In this document: in pieces, positions 53,318 through 62,561 of the stretch
Position numbering within the stretch: the stretch's first letter is position 1
Layout of the letters: the number at the start of each line of letters is the position of its first letter
Source of the DNA: Mesorhizobium sp. NZP2298
GTDB taxonomy: Bacteria; Pseudomonadota; Alphaproteobacteria; Rhizobiales; Rhizobiaceae
Reading direction: 5' to 3'
Length of the DNA stretch: 64,000 bases
Assembly (NCBI RefSeq): GCF_013170825.1
Contig: NZ_CP033365.1
Span: 1,674,001-1,738,000, forward strand
The notes under the pieces: generated by a model
Databases searched by the model: none
What the model saw: only the letters and a program-made list of their open reading frames with translations
What the model was told of the DNA's origin: nothing
Position numbers and translations under genes: made by a program

Positions 53318-54586
53318 TTATGCCAGCCAATCGGGGACCGAATCCAGCCCGATCAGGTCGTCATAGGTCAGGCGCGGACGCACGACGTGGAAGCGGTCGC
53401 CGTCGACCAGCACCTCGGGCACCAGCAGGCGGGTGTTGTAGGTGCCGGCCTGCACGGCGCCATAGGCGCCGGCCGTGGAAATAGCGACCAGATCGCCGGC
53501 CTTCAGCCTGGGCAGGTCACGGTCGAGGCCGAGATAGTCACCGGTCTCGCAGACCTGGCCGACAACATCGACCATCATGCGCGGCGTATCGGCCGGCGGC
53601 TGCACGACCGGCCTGATGTCGTGGAAGGCATCGTAGAGCGTCGGCCGTATCAAGTCGTTCATGGCGGCGTCGACGACGAGGAAATTCTTCGCGTCGCCTT
53701 CCTTCACGAAGATCACTTCCGAAACGAGGATACCGGCATTGCCGACGATCAGCCGGCCCGGCTCGAACATGACCTTCAAACCGAGCTTGGTGACATGCTT
53801 CCTGACGATCTGGGCATAGGCGTCGGGAAGGGGTGGCGGGTTGTTGTCGACGCGGTAGGGAATGCCCAGCCCACCGCCGAGATCGACGTGCTCGATCGAA
53901 TGGCCATCGGCGCGCAGCACGCCGACCAGATCGACAAGCAGGGCGAAGGCATCGTCGAAGGGCTGCAGTTCGGTGATCTGGCTGCCGATATGGGTGTCGA
54001 TGCCGGTGATCTTGATGCCCGGAAGCGTTGCGGCGCGGGCATAGACCTGCCGTGCGCGCTGCCACGGAATGCCGAACTTGTTCTCGGCCTTGCCGGTGGA
54101 GATCTTCTTGTGGGTCTTGGCATCGACATCGGGATTGATGCGCAGCGAGATCGGCGCCACCTTGCCGAGTGCCACGGCGCGGGCCGAGAGGAGGTCAAGC
54201 TCCGGTTCGGATTCGACGTTGAAGCAAAGGATGCCGGCTTCGAGCGCGAAGTCCATTTCGCGCGCGGTCTTGCCGACGCCGGAGAACAGGATTTTGCTCG
54301 CCGGAATGCCGGCGGCCAGCGCCCGGCGCAATTCGCCTTGCGAAACCACATCGGCGCCGGCGCCGAGCTTGGCCAGCGTCCGCAGCACGGCCTGGTTGGA
54401 GTTGGCCTTCATGGCGTAGCAGACCAGCGTGTCGAGGCCGGCAAAGGCCTGGGCGAACACCCGGTAGTGCCTGGTCAAGGTGGCGGTGGAATAGCAGTAG
54501 AACGGCGTGCCGACCTGAGCGGCGATATCTGGGATTGCCACGTCCTCGGCATGCAGCACGCCGTCGCGGTAGTCGAAATGGTTCAC
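53318..54586 (-). CDS. lysA: Diaminopimelate decarboxylase
   Basis: Last enzyme of lysine synthesis, decarboxylating meso-diaminopimelate. The 422-residue PLP protein shows YAMKANSN (PLP lysine), the HIGSQ-like GSQITELQPF, the glycine loop GGGLGIPY and EPGRLIVGNAG. I start at the GTG at 54586 (VNHFDYRDGVLHAED), the expected N-terminus, and not at the ATG at 54613. It lies between lptM and the dehydratase gene on the minus strand; argH is further upstream. Confidence 0.96.
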   Translation of the reverse strand: MNHFDYRDGVLHAEDVAIPDIAAQVGTPFYCYSTATLTRHYRVFAQAFAGLDTLVCYAMKANSNQAVLRTLAKLGAGADVVSQGELRRALAAGIPASKILFSGVGKTAREMDFALEAGILCFNVESEPELDLLSARAVALGKVAPISLRINPDVDAKTHKKISTGKAENKFGIPWQRARQVYARAATLPGIKITGIDTHIGSQITELQPFDDAFALLVDLVGVLRADGHSIEHVDLGGGLGIPYRVDNNPPPLPDAYAQIVRKHVTKLGLKVMFEPGRLIVGNAGILVSEVIFVKEGDAKNFLVVDAAMNDLIRPTLYDAFHDIRPVVQPPADTPRMMVDVVGQVCETGDYLGLDRDLPRLKAGDLVAISTAGAYGAVQAGTYNTRLLVPEVLVDGDRFHVVRPRLTYDDLIGLDSVPDWLA

Positions 54587-54655
54587 GAGAGTGGTTCCGG
54601 AAAGTTGGAGCACGATGAGATCGGGTTCAGAAGACTAAACCCGGTCCGATCGGTG

Positions 54656-54862
54656 CTAGATCAGCGGGTCGAGGATGAATTTCTTGTCCTTGACCGGTTT
54701 TTCCGGCTCCGGCGGCAGGGGCTGCTTGGCCCTCTCGGCATCCTTGCGCGCCTGGACGGCCGCCTCGTAGGGCGTGTCGAGACCGGCCCTGCGGCCGCAG
54801 GCGGTCACGACGGCCATCGTCGCCAGAAGCGTCAGCGTCACCAAAATCCTGCTTCCGGTCAT
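54656..54862 (-). CDS. lptM: LptM-like small lipoprotein
   Basis: A 68-residue lipoprotein with signal MTGSRILVTLTLLATMAVVTAC and lipobox TAC (Cys22). The mature part starts CGRRAGLDTPYEAA, similar to the LptM/YifL pattern, and then is Lys/Pro/Glu-rich. LptM helps assemble the LptDE outer-membrane lipopolysaccharide translocon in E. coli. The location between argH and lysA is the same as in many proteobacteria. The ATG at 54862 begins the signal. Confidence 0.82.
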   Translation of the reverse strand: MTGSRILVTLTLLATMAVVTACGRRAGLDTPYEAAVQARKDAERAKQPLPPEPEKPVKDKKFILDPLI

Positions 54863-54955
54863 CGATCCATCCGTCCGAAACGTTCTGTCAGCCGCCGCTT
54901 TTAGCCGAGTTCTCTGTGTATTGCACCCCGGATATTGCGATCGCAATATTGGGCA

Positions 54956-56356
54956 TCACGCCTTCGCCAGTCGCTTTTTCCAATAGCGGATCTGCTTCCT
55001 CACCTCCGACGGCGCGGTGCCGCCGAAGCTGGTGCGGCTCTTGACCGAATTCTGCACAGCCAGCACGGAGAAAATATCGGATGTGATGCCTGGATTGATC
55101 GACTGCAGCTCTTCCAGCGAGAGCTTCTCCAGCCCCACCTTCTTGCCCTCGGCAAGCGCCACCGCACGGCCGGTGACGTGATGCGCCTCGCGGAACGGCA
55201 GGCCCAAAGTACGCACCAGCCAGTCGGCGAGATCGGTCGCGGTCGCGTGGCCGGAGCCGGCGGCCTTCTTCATCGCGGCGGCGTTGACCGTCATGTCCGA
55301 GACCATGCCGGTCATTGCCGCCAGCATCAGGTCGAGCGTCTCGGCGGCATCGAAGACCGATTCCTTGTCTTCCTGCATGTCCTTGCCATAGGTCAAAGGC
55401 ATGCCCTTCATCACTGTCAGCAGGCCGACCAGATGGCCGTTGACGCGGCCGGTCTTGCCGCGCACCAGTTCGGCGGCGTCGGGGTTCTTCTTCTGCGGCA
55501 TGATCGAGGAGCCGGTGGAGAAACTGTCCGACAACCTGATGAAGCCGAATTGCGGCGTCGACCAGATGATGATCTCTTCGGCCAGCCGCGACAGATGCGT
55601 GGCGCAGATCGCCGCCATGCCGAGGAATTCCAGTGCGAAATCGCGATCGGAAACGCTGTCCAGCGAATTGCGCATCGGCTCGCGGAAGCCGAGCGCCTTG
55701 GCCGTTTTATGGCGGTCGATGGGGAAGCTGGTGCCGGCCAGGGCGGCGGCGCCGAGAGGGCTCTCGTCCATGCGCTCGATCGCATCGCGCACGCGCGACA
55801 GGTCGCGCGAAAACATCTCGACATAGGCCATGCAGTGATGGCCGAAGGTCACGGGCTGCGCTGCCTGCATGTGGGTGAAGCCCGGCATAACGGTCGCCGC
55901 GTGCTCCTCGGCCCGCTCCAGCAGCGCGGTGATCAGCCCTTTCAGCGCCTCGGCGACGCGAGAGCACTCGTCCTTGACCCACAGCCTCAGATCCACCGCC
56001 ACCTGGTCGTTGCGCGAGCGGGCGGTGTGCAGGCGGCCGGCGGCGGGGCCGATCAGCTCGGCGAGGCGAGCCTCGACATTCATGTGGATGTCTTCAAGCT
56101 TGGTCGAAAACTCGAAGCTGCCGGCCTCGATCTCCTTCAGGATCGTGTTCAGGCCGTGAGCGATTTTTTCTTGATCGGCCGCCGAAATAATGCCCGTTTG
56201 CGCCAGCATCTCGCTATGGGCGATGGAGCCGCGTATGTCCTGCGCGTAGAGTTTGCGGTCGAACGAGATCGACGCGTTGATCGCTTCCATGATCGCGGCC
56301 GGACCCGAGGCAAATCGTCCGCCCCACATCTGGTTGCTGGTCTTCTTGTCGCTCAT
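54956..56356 (-). CDS. argH: Argininosuccinate lyase
   Basis: Arginine-synthesis enzyme splitting argininosuccinate into arginine and fumarate. The 466 residues show [20 protein letters not shown], the [11 protein letters not shown] motif and the active-site loop [19 protein letters not shown] (serine base in GSS). [13 protein letters not shown] is the normal start at 56356; the longer frame upstream is antisense to tlpA. It diverges from tlpA across 37 bases, and lptM and lysA follow on the same strand. Confidence 0.97.
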   Translation of the reverse strand: MSDKKTSNQMWGGRFASGPAAIMEAINASISFDRKLYAQDIRGSIAHSEMLAQTGIISAADQEKIAHGLNTILKEIEAGSFEFSTKLEDIHMNVEARLAELIGPAAGRLHTARSRNDQVAVDLRLWVKDECSRVAEALKGLITALLERAEEHAATVMPGFTHMQAAQPVTFGHHCMAYVEMFSRDLSRVRDAIERMDESPLGAAALAGTSFPIDRHKTAKALGFREPMRNSLDSVSDRDFALEFLGMAAICATHLSRLAEEIIIWSTPQFGFIRLSDSFSTGSSIMPQKKNPDAAELVRGKTGRVNGHLVGLLTVMKGMPLTYGKDMQEDKESVFDAAETLDLMLAAMTGMVSDMTVNAAAMKKAAGSGHATATDLADWLVRTLGLPFREAHHVTGRAVALAEGKKVGLEKLSLEELQSINPGITSDIFSVLAVQNSVKSRTSFGGTAPSEVRKQIRYWKKRLAKA

Positions 56357-56393
56357 CGCTATAAAACCCGTGCTTCGGAGCAGTTTTGAGAAA

Positions 56394-57074
56394 ATGGCAG
56401 ACGGAAACAGATTTTTCCCGGCCCCGCGCCTGATCCTCGCCGCCCTGGTGGCGGGAGCGCTGGCCGGCGCGGTCGCGGTATATGTCAGCGAGAGCCGGTC
56501 TGGCAACAACGCCGCGCCCCAAGTGGCGGTCGGCGAGAGCAAGGACGACATCGCCTGCGCCGCCAAGAACGACCGCGCCAAGAAGGTAGCGGCCTCGGCC
56601 ACCGGCGAGGTCGCCGCACTTTTGCCCGCCGATCCGCCGCAATCCATGAGGAGCCTCGCCTTCAATGGCCCGGACGGCAAGCCGATGACGATCGCCGACC
56701 ATGCCGGCAAGACGGTGCTGCTCAACCTCTGGGCCACATGGTGCGCGCCGTGCCGCGCCGAAATGCCGGCGCTCGATGCGCTGCAGAAGGAGAAAGGCAG
56801 CGCCGCCTTCCAGGTCGTCGCCGTCAATGTCGATGCCGGCGACGATGTGAAGCCGAAGAAGTTCCTAAAGGATACCGGCGTCGAGGCGCTCGGCTATTAC
56901 CGGGATTCGACGGTGGCGCTGTTCAACGATCTCAAGGCACGCGGCCTGGCACTCGGCCTTCCCGTCACCCTGCTGATCGATGACGAAGGCTGCCTGATCG
57001 CCCATATGAACGGTCCGGCGGAATGGTCGGGGCCCGACGCCAAGCGGCTGGTCGAGACAGCGCTCGGATCGTGA
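56394..57074 (+). CDS. tlpA: Thiol:disulfide interchange protein TlpA
   Basis: Membrane-anchored periplasmic thioredoxin of 226 residues. An N-terminal helix (about 13-31) is followed by the thioredoxin fold with the redox site WATWCAPC (Trp116 to Cys120, CxxC Cys117/Cys120) and a cis-proline in LGLPVTLL. In rhizobia TlpA helps mature cytochrome oxidase. Further Cys residues near 55 and 200 are unusual. The start at 56394 follows a GAG, and the gene diverges from argH. Confidence 0.92.
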   Translation: MADGNRFFPAPRLILAALVAGALAGAVAVYVSESRSGNNAAPQVAVGESKDDIACAAKNDRAKKVAASATGEVAALLPADPPQSMRSLAFNGPDGKPMTIADHAGKTVLLNLWATWCAPCRAEMPALDALQKEKGSAAFQVVAVNVDAGDDVKPKKFLKDTGVEALGYYRDSTVALFNDLKARGLALGLPVTLLIDDEGCLIAHMNGPAEWSGPDAKRLVETALGS

Positions 57075-57092
57075 ACATCAGCGTGTTTTGAC

Positions 57093-57135
57093 GCAATTCC
57101 TCGGGGAAAACCGTTTTACCCTTTTCCTGGAATTG
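57093..57135. repeat. Short palindromic intergenic element, family A copy 2
   Basis: GCAATTCC (57093-57100) pairs with GGAATTG (57129-57135) and GGAAAA (57105-57110) with TTTTCC (57122-57127). It lies between the tlpA and GGDEF-EAL stops, both of which converge here, and could serve as a hairpin between them. Confidence 0.8.
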
Positions 57136-57136
57136 T

Positions 57137-59587
57137 TCACGCCGAGCGCACGTTTGGTTTGAGCAAGACGAGATTGTCGTCCTGGCGGTCGATGCGAGCC
57201 GGAGTGCGCTTGCCATGGCCGGTCAGATCGTCAAACGCTTCGATCGGTGCCGGCTTGCCGAGATAGTAGCCCTGGCCGATCTCGCAGGCTTCCGCGTCCA
57301 GGAACTTGAGCTCGCCAAGCGTCTCGACGCCTTCGGCAAGGACCGGCAGGCCGAGCCCACGTCCCAACCCCAGCACGGCGCGCACGATCGCGGCGACCTG
57401 GCCGTTCGTGTCGACCGCCTTGATGAAGGAGGCGTCGATCTTGATCTTGTCGAATGGGAAGGCGCGCAGGTTGGAGAGAGAGGAATAGCCAGTTCCGAAA
57501 TCGTCCATGGCCACGCGCACGCCAAGCGCCTTGACCTGCCGCAGGGTTGCCAGTGCGCGCGGCATGTCCTTCACCAGCGCGGTTTCGGTGATCTCGAGTT
57601 CCAGTCGTGTCGGGGCAAGGCCTGTCTTCAGCAGGGTCTCGTGGACCTTGCGGCTGAAATTGGGATTGTGAAGCTGTACTGCTGAGACGTTGACTGCGAC
57701 CGTCAGCGGATTTTCCCAGCGGGCGGCCTCCTCGCAGGCCGCGTCGAGCACCCAGTCGCCGATCTGTCCGATGGCGCCGCTGTCCTCGGCGACCGGGATG
57801 AATATGGCCGGGGAAACGTCGCCGCGTTCGGGATGGCGCCAGCGGATCAGGGCTTCGAAGCCTACCATCCTGCCGCTGCTGATCTCCTTCTGCGGCTGGT
57901 AGACGAGGTAGAATTCGCCACGCGCGACGGCCTGGCGCAATTCGTGCTCCATCACGCGCCTGTCGCGGGCCTCGGTGCCCATCGACGCCTCGAAATAACG
58001 ATAAGTGTCCCTGCCTTCGGTCTTGGCCCGGTAGAGTGCCGTATCGGCATGGCTGATCAGGCTGGTCTGGTCCTCGGCATCGAGCGGATAGATCGCGATG
58101 CCGATGCTGGCCGAGACCAGCCCGCCACCGGCCGCTGACCGGTTTTCCTCACGCATGGCGGCAAGAACCGAGCCTGCGATACGGCCCGCAGCCTGCGGGT
58201 CGGGCAGGTTGGGGGCGATGATGGCGAATTCGTCGCCGCCAAGGCGTGCAAGCAATTGTCCGTGGCGCAGAACGCCCGCCGCGCAGCTTGCCACCTTCTG
58301 CAGCATCGCATCGCCGGCGCCGTGTCCGTAGAGGTCGTTCACTTCCTTGAAACGGTCGAGGTCGAACAGCAGAAGTGCGAGATGCCGGCCTTTGACGGCC
58401 GTCTCGGCATTGGCCGTCCGGTTCATGGATGCGATTTCCGCGTCGAGGCGGCTCGAGAAACTGCGGCGATTGGCAAGCCCTGTCAGCGGGTCGAAATGGG
58501 CGAGGCGAAGGATTTCCTCCTCGGCCTTCTTGCGTTCGCGGATGTCGCGGACGGCGATGACGTTATGGGATTTGCCGCAATAGTCGATGCTTCGGGCGAT
58601 CAGCTCGACGGGAATTTGCGTGCCGTCGCGGTTCCTCAACTCGGCCTCTCGCGGCTGACCTTCCAGGCTGGCCGCGTCGGTTGCGGTGCGTTCGTCGAAG
58701 AGCTCGCCCAGTTCCTTGCCGTTCAGCGCCGCGGCCGGCGTGCCGGTCAGCTTGCCCATGCTGTCATTGGCGCTGACGATGCGGTTGCCGTCGCAGACGA
58801 TCAGTCCCTCCACGGCGGCATTGGCCAGGCCATGCATGCGGTCGACCTCGAGCTTCTGGCGACGGAAGCGCAGGTCGATCCACAGTGCCGATGCCGACAG
58901 CACCAGGATGACCAGCGTGGCGGCTGCGGCCGCGAAAGCCTGCGAGGTCGGGGCGATCGTATATTCGGAGATGGTGATCGAGGAATCGGGAAAGATCGAG
59001 GCGGCGCCCATGCCGATGAAATGCAAGGTGCAGATCGCCAGCGTCAGAAGCACCGCGCCGACGGACGTCGCCGGCAGGGAGGGGCGGCGCAGCACGACAC
59101 GCAGCGCCAGCGCCGCAAGCGTTACGCCCGCCAGCAGGGAAACGGCGACAAGCAACAGGTTCCACTCGATCCGGCCCTGAACCTCGAATGCAGCCATGCC
59201 GATGTAGTGCATGGCCGCGATGCCACCACCCAGAACGGCGCCGCCGACGAGATGATAGTCAAGTTCGTCCCGCAAGGTGGCGATCCACATACCTGCCGCC
59301 GTCAGTGTGACCGAGGCGGCGAGCGAGAGCACGGAGAGCCCCGGATCGTAGGCGCTGGGTATGCCCGGCGTGAACGCAAGCATGGCGATGAAATGCGTTG
59401 CCCAGATGCCGAAGCCGGTCGAGGTGGCCGCGATCATCAGCCAGGCAAGCCGGTTCCGGTCCGTCGAGCGGCTGATGTGGTGAAGCAGATTGACAGCGGA
59501 GAAAGAGGAAATTCCGCAGATCAGTGCAGCGAGTGCGACCAATCTCAGATCGTGCTGGTTCACGATACAATTATAGACCGTCAACAT
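57137..59587 (-). CDS. MHYT-PAS-GGDEF-EAL cyclic-di-GMP signalling protein
   Basis: Membrane sensor of 816 residues. The N-terminal MHYT domain has repeated TH/IGM-type motifs (WATHFIAMLA, AAMHYIGMAA, CTLHFIGMGA) within about seven spans, thought to sense oxygen, CO or NO through copper. A PAS domain (about 270-390) follows, then GGDEF (intact LGGDEFAI, so diguanylate cyclase activity is possible) and EAL with EALIRWRHP and the DDFGTGYSSL motif, so phosphodiesterase activity is also possible. MLTVYNCIVNQH is the start at 59587; the longer upstream frame is unconserved. It converges with tlpA. Confidence 0.93.
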   Translation of the reverse strand: MLTVYNCIVNQHDLRLVALAALICGISSFSAVNLLHHISRSTDRNRLAWLMIAATSTGFGIWATHFIAMLAFTPGIPSAYDPGLSVLSLAASVTLTAAGMWIATLRDELDYHLVGGAVLGGGIAAMHYIGMAAFEVQGRIEWNLLLVAVSLLAGVTLAALALRVVLRRPSLPATSVGAVLLTLAICTLHFIGMGAASIFPDSSITISEYTIAPTSQAFAAAAATLVILVLSASALWIDLRFRRQKLEVDRMHGLANAAVEGLIVCDGNRIVSANDSMGKLTGTPAAALNGKELGELFDERTATDAASLEGQPREAELRNRDGTQIPVELIARSIDYCGKSHNVIAVRDIRERKKAEEEILRLAHFDPLTGLANRRSFSSRLDAEIASMNRTANAETAVKGRHLALLLFDLDRFKEVNDLYGHGAGDAMLQKVASCAAGVLRHGQLLARLGGDEFAIIAPNLPDPQAAGRIAGSVLAAMREENRSAAGGGLVSASIGIAIYPLDAEDQTSLISHADTALYRAKTEGRDTYRYFEASMGTEARDRRVMEHELRQAVARGEFYLVYQPQKEISSGRMVGFEALIRWRHPERGDVSPAIFIPVAEDSGAIGQIGDWVLDAACEEAARWENPLTVAVNVSAVQLHNPNFSRKVHETLLKTGLAPTRLELEITETALVKDMPRALATLRQVKALGVRVAMDDFGTGYSSLSNLRAFPFDKIKIDASFIKAVDTNGQVAAIVRAVLGLGRGLGLPVLAEGVETLGELKFLDAEACEIGQGYYLGKPAPIEAFDDLTGHGKRTPARIDRQDDNLVLLKPNVRSA

Positions 59588-60150
59588 CTTATTTCCCCAA
59601 GCCCATCGGAAATAAAAAACGAAATATGACTGATTAATGCTTGGCTGTTGAAGGATCGATGAAGCCGCCTGCAACCGTAGCGTGCCTTTCGGGCGTGGAA
59701 AGGCCGCAGCATGACAGGATATCTTCCGGCGGAAACCAGCGAGCGGCCACCGCCAGGGCTTCATGGTTCAAATTCTGGCGACGCCGGGCCGTCGATTTCG
59801 ATCGGACCGAGGGTCGGAATGATGGCGGCATGCCGCAAATGGATAGCGCTGTCGCCAAGGCCACGGGCATCGGGTGCCCGTGGGCGTTGCGTCGGTTGCC
59901 GCACGGCATTTCATCATTCCCTTAGCCGGATAATCATGGTGGCTTCGCAGTCTTTACGTCCTCCGCGGTCGCCCTAGCTATCCAAGGCGCCGGTGTGACG
60001 TTTTGATGCCGGCCAAGCCGCCGAGGGAGAGGAGCGAGCAGCTGTGCAAAGGCCTGAGCGCCACAGCAGAACTGTCACATACGTTCTCTAAGAGAGCGGG
60101 CAAGGACTTGCGCAAGACCCTTGTCACCAGCCACTCAAGAGGGAAAAACC
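59588..60150. other. Gene-free stretch between the GGDEF-EAL gene and ugpB
   Basis: About 560 bases with no supportable gene; short frames on both strands lack ribosome sites or family resemblance. It is the upstream region of both genes and should hold their promoters. A CTGTCACATACGTTCTCT sequence at 60072 weakly resembles a Pho box half-site, see the regulatory entry. Confidence 0.45.
60072..60089 (+). promoter_or_regulatory. Weak candidate Pho box upstream of ugpB
   Basis: CTGTCACATACGTTCTCT begins with a good PhoB half-site (CTGTCAC) but the second half (GTTCTCT) matches the consensus CTGTCAT poorly. ugp operons are phosphate-regulated in Sinorhizobium, which gives plausibility. It lies 62 bases before the ATG. 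Confidence 0.25.
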
Positions 60151-61503
60151 ATGACCATGATCAAGCGGGGCTTTGCTGCCCTTGCCGCAGGTGCGCTCAG
60201 CACCGCGCTGGCGATGCCTGCCTTTGCGGAGCCGGTAAAATTTGATTTCTGGTTCGGCCTTTCGGGCGACCTCGCCCGCGTCGTCGACACGCTGTGCAAG
60301 AACTTCAACGAATCGCAGAAGGACTATGAAGTCGTCTGCACCAGTCAGGGCAACTACGACGCCACGCTGCAGAACACCATTGCCGCCTTCCGCGCCGGCA
60401 AGCAGCCGGCCGTCGTCCAGGTCTATGACGTCGGTACCGCCACCATGATGCTGTCGGGCGCCTACAAGCCCGCCGACAAGCTGATGGAAGAAAACGGCTA
60501 CAAGATCGACTACGCGGATTATTTCCCCGGCATCGCGCGCTACTACGCGACGTCGAAGGGCGAGATGCTGTCCTTTCCGTTCAATTCCTCGACCGCGCTG
60601 ATGTACTGGAACAAGGACGCCTTCGCCAAGATCGGCAAGACCGAGGCGCCGAAGACCTGGGAAGATGTCGGCGCCGACCTCAAGGCGATGAAGGACGCCG
60701 GCTACGAGTGCCCGATGGCGATCAACATCTCGGCCAACGAAAGCTGGCAGCTGATGGAACAGTTCTCGGCGCTGCACAACCAGCCGATCGCCACCAAGAG
60801 CAACGGCTATGATGGCCTCGACGCGCGCCTGGAAGTCAACAAGACCAAATTCGTCCAGTACGTCACCGACCTGAAGAAGTGGTATGACGCCGGTCTCATC
60901 AAGATCAAGTCCAAGGATCTTGGCCAGGATATGGTCCAGGCCTTCGCCTCGGGCACTTGCCAGGTCATCCTGACCTCGGTCGGCGACCACGGCACCGTCG
61001 GCAAGACGCAGAAGGAAGGCATGAACTGGGACGTCGCCGAACTGCCCGTCTATGCCGGCACCGAGCGCAAGAATTCGCTCGTCGGCGGCGCTTCGCTGTG
61101 GGTTCTCTCCGGCAAGTCGGATGCGGAATACAAGGGCGCGGCCGCGTTCCTCAACTTCATCCACGACCCCAAGACCGCCTTGTTCTGGTCGACCAACACC
61201 GGCTACATCCCGGTGACCAAGTCGGGCTTCGACTACATGAAGTCGAGCGGGTTCTACGACAAGGCTCCCTACAAGGGCCGTGAAGTCGCGATCGCCAGCC
61301 TGACCGCTTCCGAACCGACCGAAATCACCCGCGGTGTGCGCCTGGGCAATTTCACCCAGATCCGCGCCGAGTTCGGTACGCAGATGCAGGCGATCTTCGC
61401 CAACAAGGTCAGCGTCCAGGAAGGCCTCGATACATTGGTCAAGAATGGCGATGCCATCCTCGACCGCTTCCAGCAGACCTATCCGGGCAAGACCCTGCCC
61501 TAA
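60151..61503 (+). CDS. ugpB: sn-Glycerol-3-phosphate ABC transporter substrate-binding protein
   Basis: Periplasmic binding protein of 450 residues for glycerol-3-phosphate (family SBP1). A signal peptide occupies about 1-26 (cleavage after AFA), followed by KFDFWFGLSGDL and the ligand region SQGNYDATLQNTIAAFRAGKQPAVVQVYDVGTATMM (cited in part: GNYDATLQNTIAAFRAG), which is diagnostic for UgpB. The ATG at 60151 follows AGAGGGAAAAACC. It leads ugpA, ugpE and ugpC, and a strong stem-loop follows its stop. Confidence 0.94.
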   Translation: MTMIKRGFAALAAGALSTALAMPAFAEPVKFDFWFGLSGDLARVVDTLCKNFNESQKDYEVVCTSQGNYDATLQNTIAAFRAGKQPAVVQVYDVGTATMMLSGAYKPADKLMEENGYKIDYADYFPGIARYYATSKGEMLSFPFNSSTALMYWNKDAFAKIGKTEAPKTWEDVGADLKAMKDAGYECPMAINISANESWQLMEQFSALHNQPIATKSNGYDGLDARLEVNKTKFVQYVTDLKKWYDAGLIKIKSKDLGQDMVQAFASGTCQVILTSVGDHGTVGKTQKEGMNWDVAELPVYAGTERKNSLVGGASLWVLSGKSDAEYKGAAAFLNFIHDPKTALFWSTNTGYIPVTKSGFDYMKSSGFYDKAPYKGREVAIASLTASEPTEITRGVRLGNFTQIRAEFGTQMQAIFANKVSVQEGLDTLVKNGDAILDRFQQTYPGKTLP

Positions 61504-61519
61504 TCCCGGATAGCGGAGC

Positions 61520-61548
61520 GGCCGTCCGTCGAGACTCGACGGGCGGCC
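61520..61548 (+). terminator. Intercistronic hairpin after ugpB
   Basis: 61520-61532 (GGCCGTCCGTCGA) pairs with 61536-61548 (TCGACGGGCGGCC) as 13 bp with one G-U and a GAC loop. Such a hairpin after the binding-protein gene commonly protects or partly terminates the message, giving excess UgpB over the permeases. The downstream T-run is short (ATTTCG), so termination would be partial. Confidence 0.7.
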
Positions 61549-61570
61549 ATTTCGTACAGGTTTTGATTTA

Positions 61571-61616
61571 CGCATGTTCTTATCCCGAAACCGGGGCCCA
61601 CTTTCGGGAGACATGC
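61571..61616. repeat. Palindromic element between ugpB and ugpA
   Basis: CGCATGT (61571-61577) with ACATGC (61611-61616), and CCCGAAA (61584-61590) with TTTCGGG (61602-61608), form a nested inverted repeat. It resembles dispersed rhizobial elements and lies within the ugp transcript. Confidence 0.7.
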
Positions 61617-61669
61617 TTTAGTCTTCCGCCGAGAAAGCGGACTGGCGGTTCAACGGCATCGGCGGATCG

Positions 61670-62554
61670 ATGGAAAAACGCGTCACTTTCGGGAAATGGA
61701 CGATCGGCATCCTCTTCGCGGTGCCGCAACTCCTCCTGATCTTCACGTTCTTCTATTGGCCCGCCGGCCAGGCCGTTTACTGGTCGCTGACGCTGCAGCA
61801 ACCCTGGGGCGGCGGCAACATCTGGGTCGGGCTCGACAATTTCCGCTCGATCCTGTCCAACGCCGATTACTGGAACTCCATCACCGCCAGCCTGGTTTTT
61901 GCCGGGCTCAGCACCGGGCTTGCGATGTCCATCGCGCTGGTGCTCGCGGCCCTGACCGATCGGCAACTCGCCGGCTCGCGTCTCTATCGCGTGGTGCTGA
62001 TCTGGCCCTATGGCATCGCCGCGCCGGCGCTGGCGCTGGCGTTCCGCTTCATCCTGGCGCCGGAAGCCGGCTTCATGGCCGTGGTCAACCGGGTCTGGCC
62101 CGGCTTCTGGGATCCCGGCCTCGATGGCGCCGACGCCATGGCTTCGATCATCATCGCCTTCTCGTGGAAATATGTCGGCTACAACTTCATCTTCTTCCTG
62201 GCCGCGTTCCAGGCCATCCCACGTTCGCTGATCGAGGCCGCCGCGATGGACGGTTCGGGCGTCATCAGGCGTTTCTGGGACATCCAGTTCCCGCTGATCA
62301 CGCCGACGATCTTCTTCCTGCTGGTCATCAACATTACCGAAAGCTTCCAGGATTCGTTCGGCATCGTCGACATCATGACCGCTGGCGGCCCGGCGAACGC
62401 CACCAATCTGATGGTCTACAAGATCTATTCAGACGGCTTCAAAGGCCTCGATTATTCGGGCGCCGCCGCGCAGAGCATCATCCTGATGCTGCTCATCATC
62501 GTGCTCACCATCTTCCAGTTCCGCTTCATCGAGCGGCGCGTGCATTACAGGTGA
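61670..62554 (+). CDS. ugpA: sn-Glycerol-3-phosphate ABC transporter permease UgpA
   Basis: Inner-membrane permease of 294 residues with about six spans. The cytoplasmic EAA loop IEAAAMDGSGVIRRFWDIQFPLITP (cited in part: EAAAMDGSGVIRRFWDI) docks the ATPase. The N-terminus has FYWPAGQAVYWSL, typical of UgpA. It starts 166 bases after ugpB, and the gap includes a hairpin and a palindrome. The sister permease follows after seven bases. Confidence 0.93.
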   Translation: MEKRVTFGKWTIGILFAVPQLLLIFTFFYWPAGQAVYWSLTLQQPWGGGNIWVGLDNFRSILSNADYWNSITASLVFAGLSTGLAMSIALVLAALTDRQLAGSRLYRVVLIWPYGIAAPALALAFRFILAPEAGFMAVVNRVWPGFWDPGLDGADAMASIIIAFSWKYVGYNFIFFLAAFQAIPRSLIEAAAMDGSGVIRRFWDIQFPLITPTIFFLLVINITESFQDSFGIVDIMTAGGPANATNLMVYKIYSDGFKGLDYSGAAAQSIILMLLIIVLTIFQFRFIERRVHYR

Positions 62555-62561
62555 GATCGCC

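Noticed and set aside
54956..56389. Plus-strand frame of 484 codons opposite argH
   Set aside because: Antisense shadow of argH; GC skew keeps it open but the sequence shows no family.
3116..57074. A dedicated defence, toxin or mobile system in the central region
   Set aside because: All genes here belong to recognisable core or common accessory families, and there are no recombinases other than XerD, no phage genes and no CRISPR-like repeats.
60003..60245. Small plus-strand frame overlapping the ugpB start
   Set aside because: It overlaps ugpB out of frame and is unsupported by composition or a ribosome site.
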